A stretch of DNA of 64,000 bases from Glycomyces sambucus (lineage in GTDB: Bacteria > Actinomycetota > Actinomycetes > Mycobacteriales > Micromonosporaceae), in NCBI RefSeq assembly GCF_900102815.1, contig NZ_FNGF01000002.1, forward strand, positions 62,001 to 126,000, written 5' to 3'. This document shows positions 1 to 11,200 of this stretch, in pieces. The notes under the pieces were generated by a model. That model ran no database searches, had not been told where the DNA came from, and was given only the letters and a program-made list of their open reading frames with translations. Made by a program: the position numbers and the translations under genes. Numbering within the stretch: position 1 is the first letter of the stretch; every line of letters begins with the position of its first letter.

Positions 1-1
1 C

Positions 2-2185
2 ATGCGTCACATCGCGAACGGCGGCGGCTGGACCCGCCGCTACCGGTACGCGCACGACGACGACCCCGCCGACCGGCGCAACCGGCTCACCGCCACCAGC
101 GCCCCCGGCGACGCCTCCGAAGGGCCCTACAGCCACCAGTACACGTACGACGCGTACGGGAACCTCGCCACCGCGCCGCACCTGGCCGCGCTCGCGTGGG
201 ACTGGAACGACCGCCTCCGCGAGGCCGACCTCGGCGGCGGCGGGACCGCCTACTACTGCCACACCGGCGGCGGCGCGCGCGCCCGCAAGGTGATCCAGCG
301 CCAGGGCGGCCTGCGCACCGAGCGGCGCTACCTCGGCGCCGTCGAGGTCTACCGGGAGTGGATGAACGGCGTGCTGCGCCTGGAGCGGCGCACGGTCCAG
401 TTCACCGACGACGCCGGGCGCTTCGCCCGCGCCGACGTCCTCGTCACCGACACCGCCGGCACCGACGGCGCACCCCTGGGCGAACCGGTCTTCCGGTACC
501 AGTACGGCAACCACGTCGGTTCGGCCACAGTGGAGACCGGCGAGGACGGCGCCGTCGTCTCCTACGAGGAATACCACCCCTACGGCACCACCGCCTACCG
601 CTCCGCCAGGCCCGGCGAGCACCACAGCCTCAAGCGCTACCGCTTCCAGGGCAAGGAGCGCGACGAGGAGACCGGCCTCCACGACTACGGCTCCCGCATG
701 TACGCGCCGTGGCTCGGCCGCTGGACCGGCGCCGACCCCGCCGGCACCGCCGCGGGCCCGAACCTGTACGCCTACTGCGGGAACGACCCCGTCGGCAGGA
801 TCGACCCGAAGGGCACCCAGGACGCCCCGGCCGACACCGCCGAACCCGGGAAGATCAGCATCCCCGTGCCCGGTGGCGACCCGCAGATCTGGTCCAACCC
901 GAACGCCGACCCCGCCGACGTCCTGCGCGAGGCCCAGCGGATCCTGCCCTACCTCCACACCCTCCCGACCTGGCAGGACGGCGCCTGGTTCTTCAACGAG
1001 CCGTACCGCGACCCCGGCGAGACCAGCGACGACGCCGAGATCACCGTCCACGCCGGCGACGGCGGCGACGCGGCCGAAGCCGGCACCGGCACCGACGCGG
1101 GCCCCGGACCCGACGCCGGAGCGGGCGCGGACGGCACCGGGTCAGGCGACGCGGGCACCGGCACCGACCCGGGAGCCGCGACCGGCGCCGAGACCGGCGA
1201 CGGCGGCGAGACCGGGGAAGGCGCGGGCGCACCGGCCGGGCCCGGCATCGGCGCGGCCGGACGCGAGGCGTTCCGCGCCGGACCCCCCGGCGAGACCCTG
1301 GAGGTGCCCAACAACTTCGACGACGCCAAGATCAACGCCTACCGCCAGCGCATCCAAGGCGACCGCGGCGTCGGCCTGCGCTCGGCCGACCCCGCCCACA
1401 CCGGGCGCGGCTCGGCCCGCACCAGCGACATCCGCGCCGCCAACGAGGGCCTGATGGACGCCTTCGACGCCGCCAACGGCGGCCTGCGCTCACCGGCCAA
1501 CCCCGTCGACCACCTGGTCGAACTCCAGCACATCGTCCGCCAGCCCGGCGAGTTCGTGCGCCCCGCCGACCACCGCTACTGGCCGCGCGGCATCAACAGC
1601 TCCCAAGGCTCCAACGCCATGCACGCCGACCGGCGCGCCCGCGCCGCCGGCGCCGTCGAGGACGTCCCCTCCGGCGGGGTCGCCCGCACCGCCGACATGG
1701 GCCACTGGAGCAACAGCACCCGCCTGCGTACCGGCCTGCGCTGGGGCGGCAACGCGCTCATGATCGCCGGGCCCGCCGTCACCATCTGGGGCGCCTCGTC
1801 CATCGAGAACCGCGCGGTCCGCTACGGCGCGTACGGCGCCGCCGGAGTCGAACTCGCCGCCGGGGCCACCTACGTGGGCGCGCGCACCGCGCTCGGCGTG
1901 CGCGGCCTCCACTCCGCGAACCTCGCCCGGACCGCCGGGATCGCCCGCGGGGCGGCCGGCGTCGCCGGCGGCGTCGCCCAGGCCCTCATCTCCGGCTACC
2001 TCGCCTACGAGGACTACCAGCGCGGCGACTGGACCTCGTTCGCGTTCAACGCGGCCGCCGCCGTCGGCGGCGTCGCCCTCGTCATCGGCTGCATCATCGG
2101 CTCGCCCGTCCTCATCGGGATCGGCATCGTCACCGGGATCGCCGCCGGACTCTACGGCCTGTACCGGATGTTCACCGACGACTGA
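2..2185 (+). CDS. RHS-core Tc toxin TcC-like protein, 5' partial
   Basis: The reading frame is open at the window's left edge, so only the C-terminal 727 residues are seen and the real start lies upstream. Residues 1 to about 272 are an RHS-repeat-associated core: YD-type repeats, then YRFQGKERDEETGLHDYGSR and a closing DP-rich segment ending IDPKG. In Tc toxins this core is the TcC cocoon, whose end is cut by an internal aspartyl protease to free a variable toxic C-terminus. Here that C-terminus is about 455 residues: a Gly/Asp/Thr-rich linker (about 345-415), a polar segment with VDHLVELQH and a later NSSQGSNAM (about 498-540), and a Gly/Ala-rich hydrophobic tail (about 575-720). The gene ends 98 bp before a TcA gene, which supports a Tc complex role. 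The C-terminal activity is unrecognised; a nuclease-like domain is possible. The frame is sure, the TcC role probable. Confidence 0.85.
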   Translation: MRHIANGGGWTRRYRYAHDDDPADRRNRLTATSAPGDASEGPYSHQYTYDAYGNLATAPHLAALAWDWNDRLREADLGGGGTAYYCHTGGGARARKVIQRQGGLRTERRYLGAVEVYREWMNGVLRLERRTVQFTDDAGRFARADVLVTDTAGTDGAPLGEPVFRYQYGNHVGSATVETGEDGAVVSYEEYHPYGTTAYRSARPGEHHSLKRYRFQGKERDEETGLHDYGSRMYAPWLGRWTGADPAGTAAGPNLYAYCGNDPVGRIDPKGTQDAPADTAEPGKISIPVPGGDPQIWSNPNADPADVLREAQRILPYLHTLPTWQDGAWFFNEPYRDPGETSDDAEITVHAGDGGDAAEAGTGTDAGPGPDAGAGADGTGSGDAGTGTDPGAATGAETGDGGETGEGAGAPAGPGIGAAGREAFRAGPPGETLEVPNNFDDAKINAYRQRIQGDRGVGLRSADPAHTGRGSARTSDIRAANEGLMDAFDAANGGLRSPANPVDHLVELQHIVRQPGEFVRPADHRYWPRGINSSQGSNAMHADRRARAAGAVEDVPSGGVARTADMGHWSNSTRLRTGLRWGGNALMIAGPAVTIWGASSIENRAVRYGAYGAAGVELAAGATYVGARTALGVRGLHSANLARTAGIARGAAGVAGGVAQALISGYLAYEDYQRGDWTSFAFNAAAAVGGVALVIGCIIGSPVLIGIGIVTGIAAGLYGLYRMFTDD

Positions 2186-2283
2186 CCCGAACCCCCGGCC
2201 CGGCGCCGCCACCGCACCGACCACCGCGCACCCACCCCAGTTGCGAGATCCACGGGACCGCCGCAGCACAGAGAGGACCCGAC

Positions 2284-5200
2284 ATGACCCAGCCGAAGCG
2301 GCACTTCAGCCCCGACGCGATCCGCAAGCTCGCCCTGCCGGTCGAGACCGCCGCCGCCCCGCCCGGCGCCGACCCCGACCGCACCATGGCCATCCAGCTC
2401 CCCGGCTTCACCGAGGAGCCCGCCGGCGGCGACGTCGCCGCCCTCCAGGCCGCCCTCACCCGCCTGCGCCACCCCATCGACGCCGACGAGCTCGCCGACG
2501 TCCGCCTCGGACCCTCCACCAGGGACGCCGTGCGCCGCCTCCAGGCCGGTGCCGGCCTCATCCGCTCCGGCGTCGTCACCCCCGAGACCGCCGGGCAGAT
2601 CAAGCGCGAACTCGAGCACCGCTACTTCACCGACGCCCCCTACCGGGCCGCGAAGATCCAGGGCCTCCTCACCGCCCTCGGCCACCGCATCGACCCCGCC
2701 GAGATCGCCGACCGCAAGGTCGGCTCCACCACCGCCGCCGCGATCCAGCAGTTCCGCGCCCGCACCAAGTCCCGCGGCGTCTCCTGGTGGCTCGACGAGG
2801 CCCTCGTCGAACGCCTCCGCGCCGAAGCCCTCCAGGCCCGCCTCGGCTCCCGCACCCAGTTCGGCAAGGCCCAGCGGACCCTCGTGCGCGCGCTGGCGAT
2901 CGCGAAGCTCGACGTCGCCGTCGGCGCCGACGAGCTCGCCTCCCGCCAGGCCGGCCCCGGCACCCAGGCCGCCCTGCGCGCCTTCCAGGCCAAGTACCGC
3001 CTCCCCGCGTCCGGCCGCTTCGACCTCGCCACCATGGACAAGCTCGACGCCGTCGCCAACTCCCGGCCCGCGCCCGTCAAGACCCTCAAGGTCAAGTCCG
3101 CGCTCGGCCTCGCCACCCTCAAGCGCCAGTCGAAGCTGAACATGCGCGGCGGCCACGTCGCCACCGCCCAGAAGGCCCTCGCCCACTTCGGCTACCCCGT
3201 GCCCATGTCCGAGCACGGCGAGGCCCGCTACGGCAAGGCCACCCGCAAGGCCGTCCTCGCGTTCCAGGCCGCCAAGCACCTGCCCGCCACCGGCCAGCTC
3301 GACGGCCCCACCCTCAAGGCCCTCAACCTCGACATCCTCGCCGCGCTCCCCGCCGACAAGCAGCCCACCGCCCGCTACCGGCTCCGCGGGTCCGTGCGCG
3401 ACGCGCTGTGGCGGCCCGTCAAGGGCGCCAAGGTCCGGCTCGCGTTCCGCTCCCTCGCCGGGGAGGGCGAGCCGGTCGGCACCCGCGTCACGAGCGAGTC
3501 CGGGTTCTACGACCTCCCGTACGACCCGCCGCGCGACCCCCAGACGAAGGAGGTCGTCAAGCCCCTCCACCTCGTCGTCACCTTCACCGGCCCCGACAGC
3601 GCGCCCCTCGGCTCGCGCATCCTGTTCAACCCCACGCCGATCCAGTGGACCAACCAGACCATCGGCGACCGCCCCTACCGCGGCTCCTCCCTCTACGAGA
3701 CCCAGCGCGCCGCCCTGGACGCCGTGCTCGGCGGCATGGGCGTCACCGACCTCGTCGAGGACGGCGAGCGCAACGACGTCACCGTCGCCGCCCTCGAAGC
3801 CGGGCTCACCCAGTACGAGGTCATGCGCCTGGTCCTGTCCGTGCGCGCCGCCAAGCACGTCGGCGACCCCGCCCTCGGCGCCGCTCTCTACTTCGGATTC
3901 ATCGCCCAGGGCCTCCCCGGCACCCTCCCCGAGGAGCTCCTCGCCGCCACCGACGAGTGGACCCGCATCGACGCCCTCACCGCCGACACCGCCCGCGGCA
4001 TCCTCCTCCTCGGCCCCGAGAAGCAGGCCGAGGCGTTCGCCCGCGCCGCCGACGGCAACCTCGTCCCCATCGCCCTCGTCCGCGACGAGGAGGCCGTCCT
4101 CGGCGCCCTCACCACGCGCTCCGTCGGCGCCGTCCTCGCCGCCCCGCCCCTCGGCGGCGACGCCTCCCTCAAGCAGCTCCTCGACACCTCCGACCTCGAC
4201 GCCGGCCACTACGACACCGTCGCCGCCATGCTCCTCCAGCACGGCGAGACCAGCGAGGCGTTCTGGACCGACCTCACCGGCGCCGCGGCCGACCTCGGCG
4301 GCCACGCCGTCGTCGCCGACGTCGCCGCCTCCATGGAGACCGCCGCCATCGCGGGCGGCCACGCCCCCGCCGCCGCCCACCTCAAGGCCCTCGCCGACGC
4401 CCCCGACCTCGCCGGGCCCCGCCACCTCGCCCGCCTCTCCACCGCCGAATGGGACGCCGTCGTCGCCGCCACCGGCTACCCCGACGACACCCCCGGCGAC
4501 GACCCCGCGGGCCGGGCCGCCCACTACGCCCGCACCCTGGAGGCCACCGCCGCCGAGCACTACCCGACCACCGCCCTCATCGCCGAACTCGCCCGCACCG
4601 ACGGCCACGGACTCACCCTCGTCGACCAGGCCGCCGCCTTCATCGACGACCACCCCGACCTCGAACTCAAGGCCACCGGCCTCGACGCCTACGTCCGCGA
4701 GCACGACCTCGACCTCGACGCCGACCTCCGCGGCGAACTCCGCGTCCAGCAGCGCGCCGTCCGCCTCGCCCCCAACCACAAAGCGGGCGCCGCCCTCCTC
4801 GCCGAGCACCTCCACTCCGCCGGCCAGATCGCCGCCCTCGACCGCGCCGAACTCGCCGCCCGCCTCACCGCCCACGAGGGCGTCACCGACCGCGACGCCG
4901 CGAACGTCCACGCCAACGCCCAGATCGCCTACGCCCACGTCCTCTCCCAGGTCGCCACCTACCGGGCCGACCTCGCCCCCGGCCAGTTCCACGTCTTCTC
5001 CGGCCAGACCGTCACCCTCGCCGACGCCACCGGCGTCCTCGGCGACGTCCCCGACCTCGCCCTCCTCTTCGGCGGGCTCGACTACTGCGAATGCGGCCAC
5101 TGCGAATCCGTGTACGGCCCCGCCGCCTACCTCGCCGACCTCCTCCGCTTCCTCTCCACGCGCCCCGCCAAGACCACCGGCACCGCCACGATCCTCTCCG

Positions 5201-8200
5201 TCCTCCAGGCCCGCCGCCCCGACATCGACGACCTGCTCCTCAACTGCGCCAACACCGACACCGCCCTGCCCTACATCGACCTCGTCAACGAACTGCTCGA
5301 ACGCGCCGTCCCCGCGGCCGGACCGCCCGCCGCGCAGCCCCAGACCACCCGCACCGCCGCCGAGCTCCGCGCCGTCCCCGAACACCTGCACGCCCCCGCC
5401 TACGAGACCGTCAAGGCCGCCCGCTTCCCCGTCCGCGGCGCCTTCAACGCCTGGCAGGAGGAGGCCCGCGTCATCCTCGCCCACCTCGGCGTCCCCCGCC
5501 ACGAGCTCATGCGCCTCCTCGGCCCCGCCACCGCCCCCGCGCACACCTCCGCCGCCGGCGAGTACTTCGGACTGTCCACACTCGACGTCCAGCTCGTCAC
5601 CGTCCCCGCCCCCGGCCAGGCCGTGCAGGACGACATCTGGGGCACCGACACCACCGACACCGAGTCCGGCGTCCTCCCCTTCCTCCACCACGCCGGCCTC
5701 ACCTACACCGAACTCCTCGACCTCCTCGACACCGCCTGGATCCACGGCGCCGGCCACGTCGACCTCCAGCGCCCCGACGGCACCTGCCTCCTCGAAGAGC
5801 AGTCCCTCACCGGCCTCGACCCCGACACCTACGACCGCCTCCACCGCTTCATCCGCCTGTGGCGCCACACCTCCTGGACCCCCGCCCAGCTCGACCGGCT
5901 CCTGCGCGCCCCCGGCCTCGGCGGCGGCGCCCTCGACGCCCAGGCCCTGCGCCGCCTCGCCGCGTTCGCCGAACTCGCCAAGCGCCTGCGCCTCGCCTTC
6001 GAACCGGCCCTCCTCCTCTACGGCCCCCTGGGCACCGAGCCCGGACCCGACGGCGCCCGCTCGCCCTACGCCGACCTGTTCCTCAACCCCAACCTCCTCG
6101 ACCCGCTCGACCCCGCCTTCGCCCTGCCCCTGCCCGGCACCGAGCCCATGGACGACCACCGGCCCGCGCTCGCCGCCGCCTGGCAGGTCGGCGAGGCCGA
6201 CCTCGACCTGCTCCTGGCCCGCACCGGACCGAACCTCACCCTCGCCGACCTCACCAGGCCGCTGCGGTACGCGACCCTCGCGAACGCCCTGCGGCTGCCC
6301 GTCGCCGAACTCCTCGCCCTGGTCGACCTCGCCGCCGCCGAGGTCCCCGACCCGTTCGCCGACCCGTTCGCGACCACCGCGTTCACCGACCGCCACGGCG
6401 AGGTCGCGGCCGCCGGGCTCGCCGTGGCCGAACTCGACTGGCTCCTCAACGACCGCCCCGACGCCCCTTTCGGGCAGCGCACCGAGGCCATCACCGAGCA
6501 GCTCGACGCGCTCCGCGAGGGCCTGCGCACCACGCCCGCCGACGAGGTCGACGGCCAGATCGCCGCCACCGTCGCCGCCACCTTCTCCCTCCCCGACGAG
6601 CAGGCGGTCACCCTCCTCGACCTTCTGCGCCCCGCCGGGGCGCTCCGCGAGGTCTTCGAGCACCCCGACTTCACGGTCCAGAACGAGGACGGCACCTACA
6701 CCCACCCGCTCACCGAGGACCACTTCGGCGAGCTGTACTCCGCCTGGCGCCTCCTCCACAAGGCCGCGTACCTGGTGCGCCTCATGCACATCGACGCCGC
6801 CGACCTGCCGTGGCTCATGGACCGCGCCGCCGCCTCGGGCTGGCTCCACCCCGGCTCGCTCCCGGTCGCCGCGGCCGACCCGGCCGCCTCGATGGGGGAG
6901 TGGCGTGCGCTCGCCGCCTGGCTCGTGCTGCGCCGGCGCTACCCCAAGCCCGAGGAGACCGGCTGGCCCGAGGTGTTCGACGCCGCGGCGGCGGGCGACC
7001 CGGTCGCCGACGTCCGCGCCGACGTCGCGGCCCTGACCGGCTGGAGCACCGCCGACCTGGAGGTCCTCGACTCGGGGAATGTCACATATTACTCCGATGT
7101 GGACGCCCTGACCCGGGCCCGCACCGCCCTCGACGCCCTCCGCCGCCTCGGCGTCCCCGCCGCCGAGGCCCTCCAGTGGGTCGACCGCGACGACGACGCC
7201 GGCGGCGCCCAGCGCCTGGCCGCCGAGCACCTGCGCCAGACCATGAAGTCCAAGTACGACACCGGCGCCTGGCTCGCCCTCATGCCCGAACTCCAGGACC
7301 CCCTCCGCGAGGCCCGCCGCGACGCCCTCACCGCCTACCTCGTCGAGCACTCCCTGCGCACCACCGCGCCCACGATCACCGCCGAGGGCCGCGAATGGGA
7401 GAACCCCCGCCACTGGAAGGACAGCACCGACCTCCAGCGCTGGTTCCTCCTCGACACCGAGATGACCTCCGTCCAGCTCACCTCCCGCCTCAAGCAGGCC
7501 ATCAGCGCCGTCCAGATGTTCGCCCAGCGGTGCCTGCTCAACCTCGAACTGCCCCTCGTGCGCATCACCGCCGCCCAGACCGCCGACACCACCTCCCTCG
7601 ACTCGTGGAGCCAGTGGGAGTGGATGAGCGGCTACCGCCTCTGGGAGGCCAACCGGAAGGTCTTCCTCTACCCCGAGAACTGGATCGAGGCCGAACTGCG
7701 CGACGACAAGACCCCGTTCTTCGTCGAGCTCGAAGACCGCCTCTCCCAAGGGGAGCTGACCGACGCCAACGCCGAGGAGGGCTACCGCGACTACCTCCGC
7801 AAACTCGTCGAGGTCTCCCACATGCAGACCCTCGGCATCACCCACGAGCAGCACCCCGGCGCCGACCGCGTCCACGTCGTCGCCAGGTCCGCCTCCCAGC
7901 CGAGCCACTGCTACTACCGCAGCTTCGACGTCGCCTACGGCGAGTGGACCGGCTGGGAGCGCATCGACGCCGACATCCCCGCCGACCAGGTCGTCCCCGC
8001 CGTCTACCGCGGCCGGCTCCACCTGTTCTGGCTCCAGTTCGAGGAGAAGACCCAGCAGCCCAAGCGCCAGCCCCCCGCCGAGCCCTCCGGCTCCCCGAGC
8101 CAGACCGCCGACCCGGCCCGCACCCTGGAGATCGAGCTGTGCTGGGCCGAGCGCACCCCCGACGGGTGGACCTCGCGCCGCACCAGCGGCGAGAAGCTCA

Positions 8201-11200
8201 TCCACCCCTGGCAGCGCCCCCGCTCCTCCTACACCCTCAAGCCCCGCCACCGCGCGAACCAGCTGTGGCTCGACGTCTACATCTCCTCCTCCCCGGAGTT
8301 CAACGACGCCCGCTTCTACGACGAGTTCACCGACTCCCACGAGCGGATGACCAAGCGCCACTACTCGGTCCTGCACTGGCCGTGGCACTCCTCCTCGTTC
8401 GTGTTCACCGGCGCGGTCGTCGACCTGAAGATGAAGCCCATGTACGGCAACTACACCCGCCGCTCCGACGGGACGCTGTTCACCGCCGACTCCCTGTGGC
8501 ACGTGCAGACCAACTTCGGCGAGAAGGGCCGCGGCATCAAGGCGCTCGCGTCCGCCGAGCGCGGCCCGAAGCTCCGCAAGCCCGCCACGATGCGCTTCGC
8601 CAACGGCCGCCTCGGCGCGGTCGGGTCCGCGGTGGACCTCATGATCGGCTTCGAGGACACCAGGAAGCTCCTCAGCGCCGCCCGCACCCCCGCCGAGCTC
8701 GTCATGTCCCCGGGCCACCGCCAGTACAACGAGAACGCCACCTCACCGGTGATCTACCAGGACCGCGAGCGCGCCTACTGGCTCAAGCGCACCCAGGTCA
8801 CCACCACGACCGCGTTCCACTACACCGGCGGCGGGGTCGGGCACTGGATCTCCGTCCCCGTGACCACCCTCGCTCACCGCTGGTTCCCGTTCTGGCACCC
8901 GCACGCCTCCGCGTTCCTCGCCGCCCTCGACACCAAGGGCGTCGAGGGGCTGGTGACGCGCGCGCAGCAGAGCATCGCGCCGAACGCCGAGACCCAGTTC
9001 TCGTACGGCCCCATGTTCGGCAACGTCATCGACCCGACCGCCCAGGGCGGCGTCGACTTCACCCGGGGCGGCGCGTACGCGGCGTACAACTGGGAGCTGT
9101 TCTTCCACGCGCCCATGCTCATCGCCGCCAAGCTCACCGCCGAGCACCGCTTCGAGGAGGCGATGCGCTGGTACCACCGGATCTTCGACCCCACGAGCAC
9201 CGACGGCCCCGAGGCGCCCCAGCGGTACTGGGTGACCAAGCCGTTCTTCGACCACACCGCCGAGGACTACCGCCAGCAGCGCATCGAGTCGATCCTCGGC
9301 GACATCGGCGACCACCTGGAGGAGCTGCGGGCGTGGAAGAACCACCCGTTCTCCCCGCACACGATCGCCCGCCACCGCCCGGTCGCCTACCAGAAGGCGA
9401 TCGTCATGAAGTACCTCGACAACCTCATCGGCTGGGCCGACCAGGAGTTCCGCCGCGACACCCTGGAGTCGATCAACCAGGCCGTCCTCCTCTACACGCT
9501 CGCCTCGGAGATCCTGGGCCGGCGCCCCGAGAAGGTCCCCGCGCCCGAGCGCGCCGACAAGTCCTACGCGCAGCTCACGGCCGAGAGCGCCCTGGACCCC
9601 TTCGGGAACCAGGACGTGGCCGCGATCCTGGAGGGCTTCGCGCCGCCGCTCGACCTCACCGCCGAGCCCGCGGAGCTCGGCGGGGGCGAACCGCTCCCGC
9701 ACCTGGAGGTCAAGTACTTCGGGATCCCGGTGAACGACAAGCTCACCGGCTACTGGGACACCGTCGCCGACCGCCTCTTCAAGGTCCGCCACGGCCTCAA
9801 CATCGAGGGCGTGTTCCGCCAGCTCCCGCTGTTCGAGCCGCCCCTCGACCCGGGGATGCTCGTCAAGGCCGCCGCCGCGGGCGCCGACCTCTCCAGCATC
9901 CTGGGCCTGTTCACCGCCACCGACACCCGCTACCGGTTCCCGGTGCTCGCGGCCCGCTGCGCGCAGCTCCTCGCCGAGCTGCGGGCCCTGGGGGAGAAGT
10001 TGCTGCGCATCCTGGAGACCCGCGACGCCGAGGAGCTGGTGCTCCTGCGCGCGAGCCAGGAGGCCGCGCTCAACCGCGCGATCCAGACGGTGCGCGAGCT
10101 CCAGGAGGACGAGGCCGCCGCGTCCCGCGCCGCGCTGGAGGCCGGCCGCGAGGCGATGAACACGCGGATCGCCTACCACGGCAGCGTGGTCCGCATGAAC
10201 GCCTTCGAACTGTCCGCCGTCACGATGCAGAACCTCGGGCTCTCCCGGAACCAGACCAGCGCCATCATGTCCGGCGTCGCCGGGATCGCGAACCTCATCC
10301 CCGACTTCTCCATCGGCATCGCCGGCTTCGGCGGCTCCCCGACGGTGAGCATGTCCATCGGCGGCTCCAACATCTCCGGGTACCTGGGGAACCTCGCCTC
10401 GATGGTCAACGGCTTCGCCGGGATGCTCCACACCGGAGCGGGCATGGCCGAGTCGCAGGGCCGCTACACCCGCCAGTTCGACGACCACCGGTTCAACCGG
10501 GACCTCGCCGCGAACGACCTCGCCCAGCTGGAGGCCCAGATCGCAGTGGCCCAGCTCCGCGAGCAGATCACCGCCGCCGAGACCGCCAACCACCTCCAGG
10601 CCACCGCCGACGCCGAGGCGATCGAGGACTACCTGCGCGACAAGTACACCAGCAAGCAGCTCTACGAGTGGATGCTCGGCAAGGTGTCCACGGTGTACTT
10701 CCAGGCGTACCAGATCGCATTCGACACCGCCATGCTCGCGCAGCAGTCCTACCAGTTCGAGCTGGCCGAACCGGACGCCTCGTTCATCCAGTTCGGCTAC
10801 TGGGACTCCCTGCGCAAGGGCCTGCTCGCCCCCGAGCGGCTCACGAACGACCTGCGCCGCATGGAGTCCTCCTACATGGAGAAGCGTAAGCGCGACCTGG
10901 AGCTGACCAAGCACGTGTCCCTCGCCCAGGTCGACCCGCTCGCCCTCCTGGCGCTCAAGACGACCGGGCAGGCCGCGGTCCGGCTCCCCGAGTGGCTCTT
11001 CGACCTCGACTACCCCGGCCACTACCGGCGCCGCCTCAAGTCCGTCGCGGTCTCCGTCCCGTGCGTCGTCGGCCCCTACACGTCGATCAACTGCACGCTC
11101 ACGGTGACCGGCAACGGGGTCCGGCTCACCGACGCGGTCGCGGGCGGCTACGGCGACCCGCTCGCCGGCGGCGACCCGCGGTTCTGGACCAGTCCCGTGC

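Noticed and set aside
196-2283. N-terminal extension of the TcA frame upstream of ATG 2284
   Set aside because: It overlaps the RHS gene in another frame and encodes Arg/Pro-rich shadow sequence. A ribosome site marks ATG 2284.
2152-8718. A very long minus-strand open frame antisense to the TcA gene, and similar frames in other positions
   Set aside because: Its product is Gly/Glu/Val-rich with no domain, a by-product of GC-rich third positions in the real plus-strand gene. The plus frame has clear TcA motifs.
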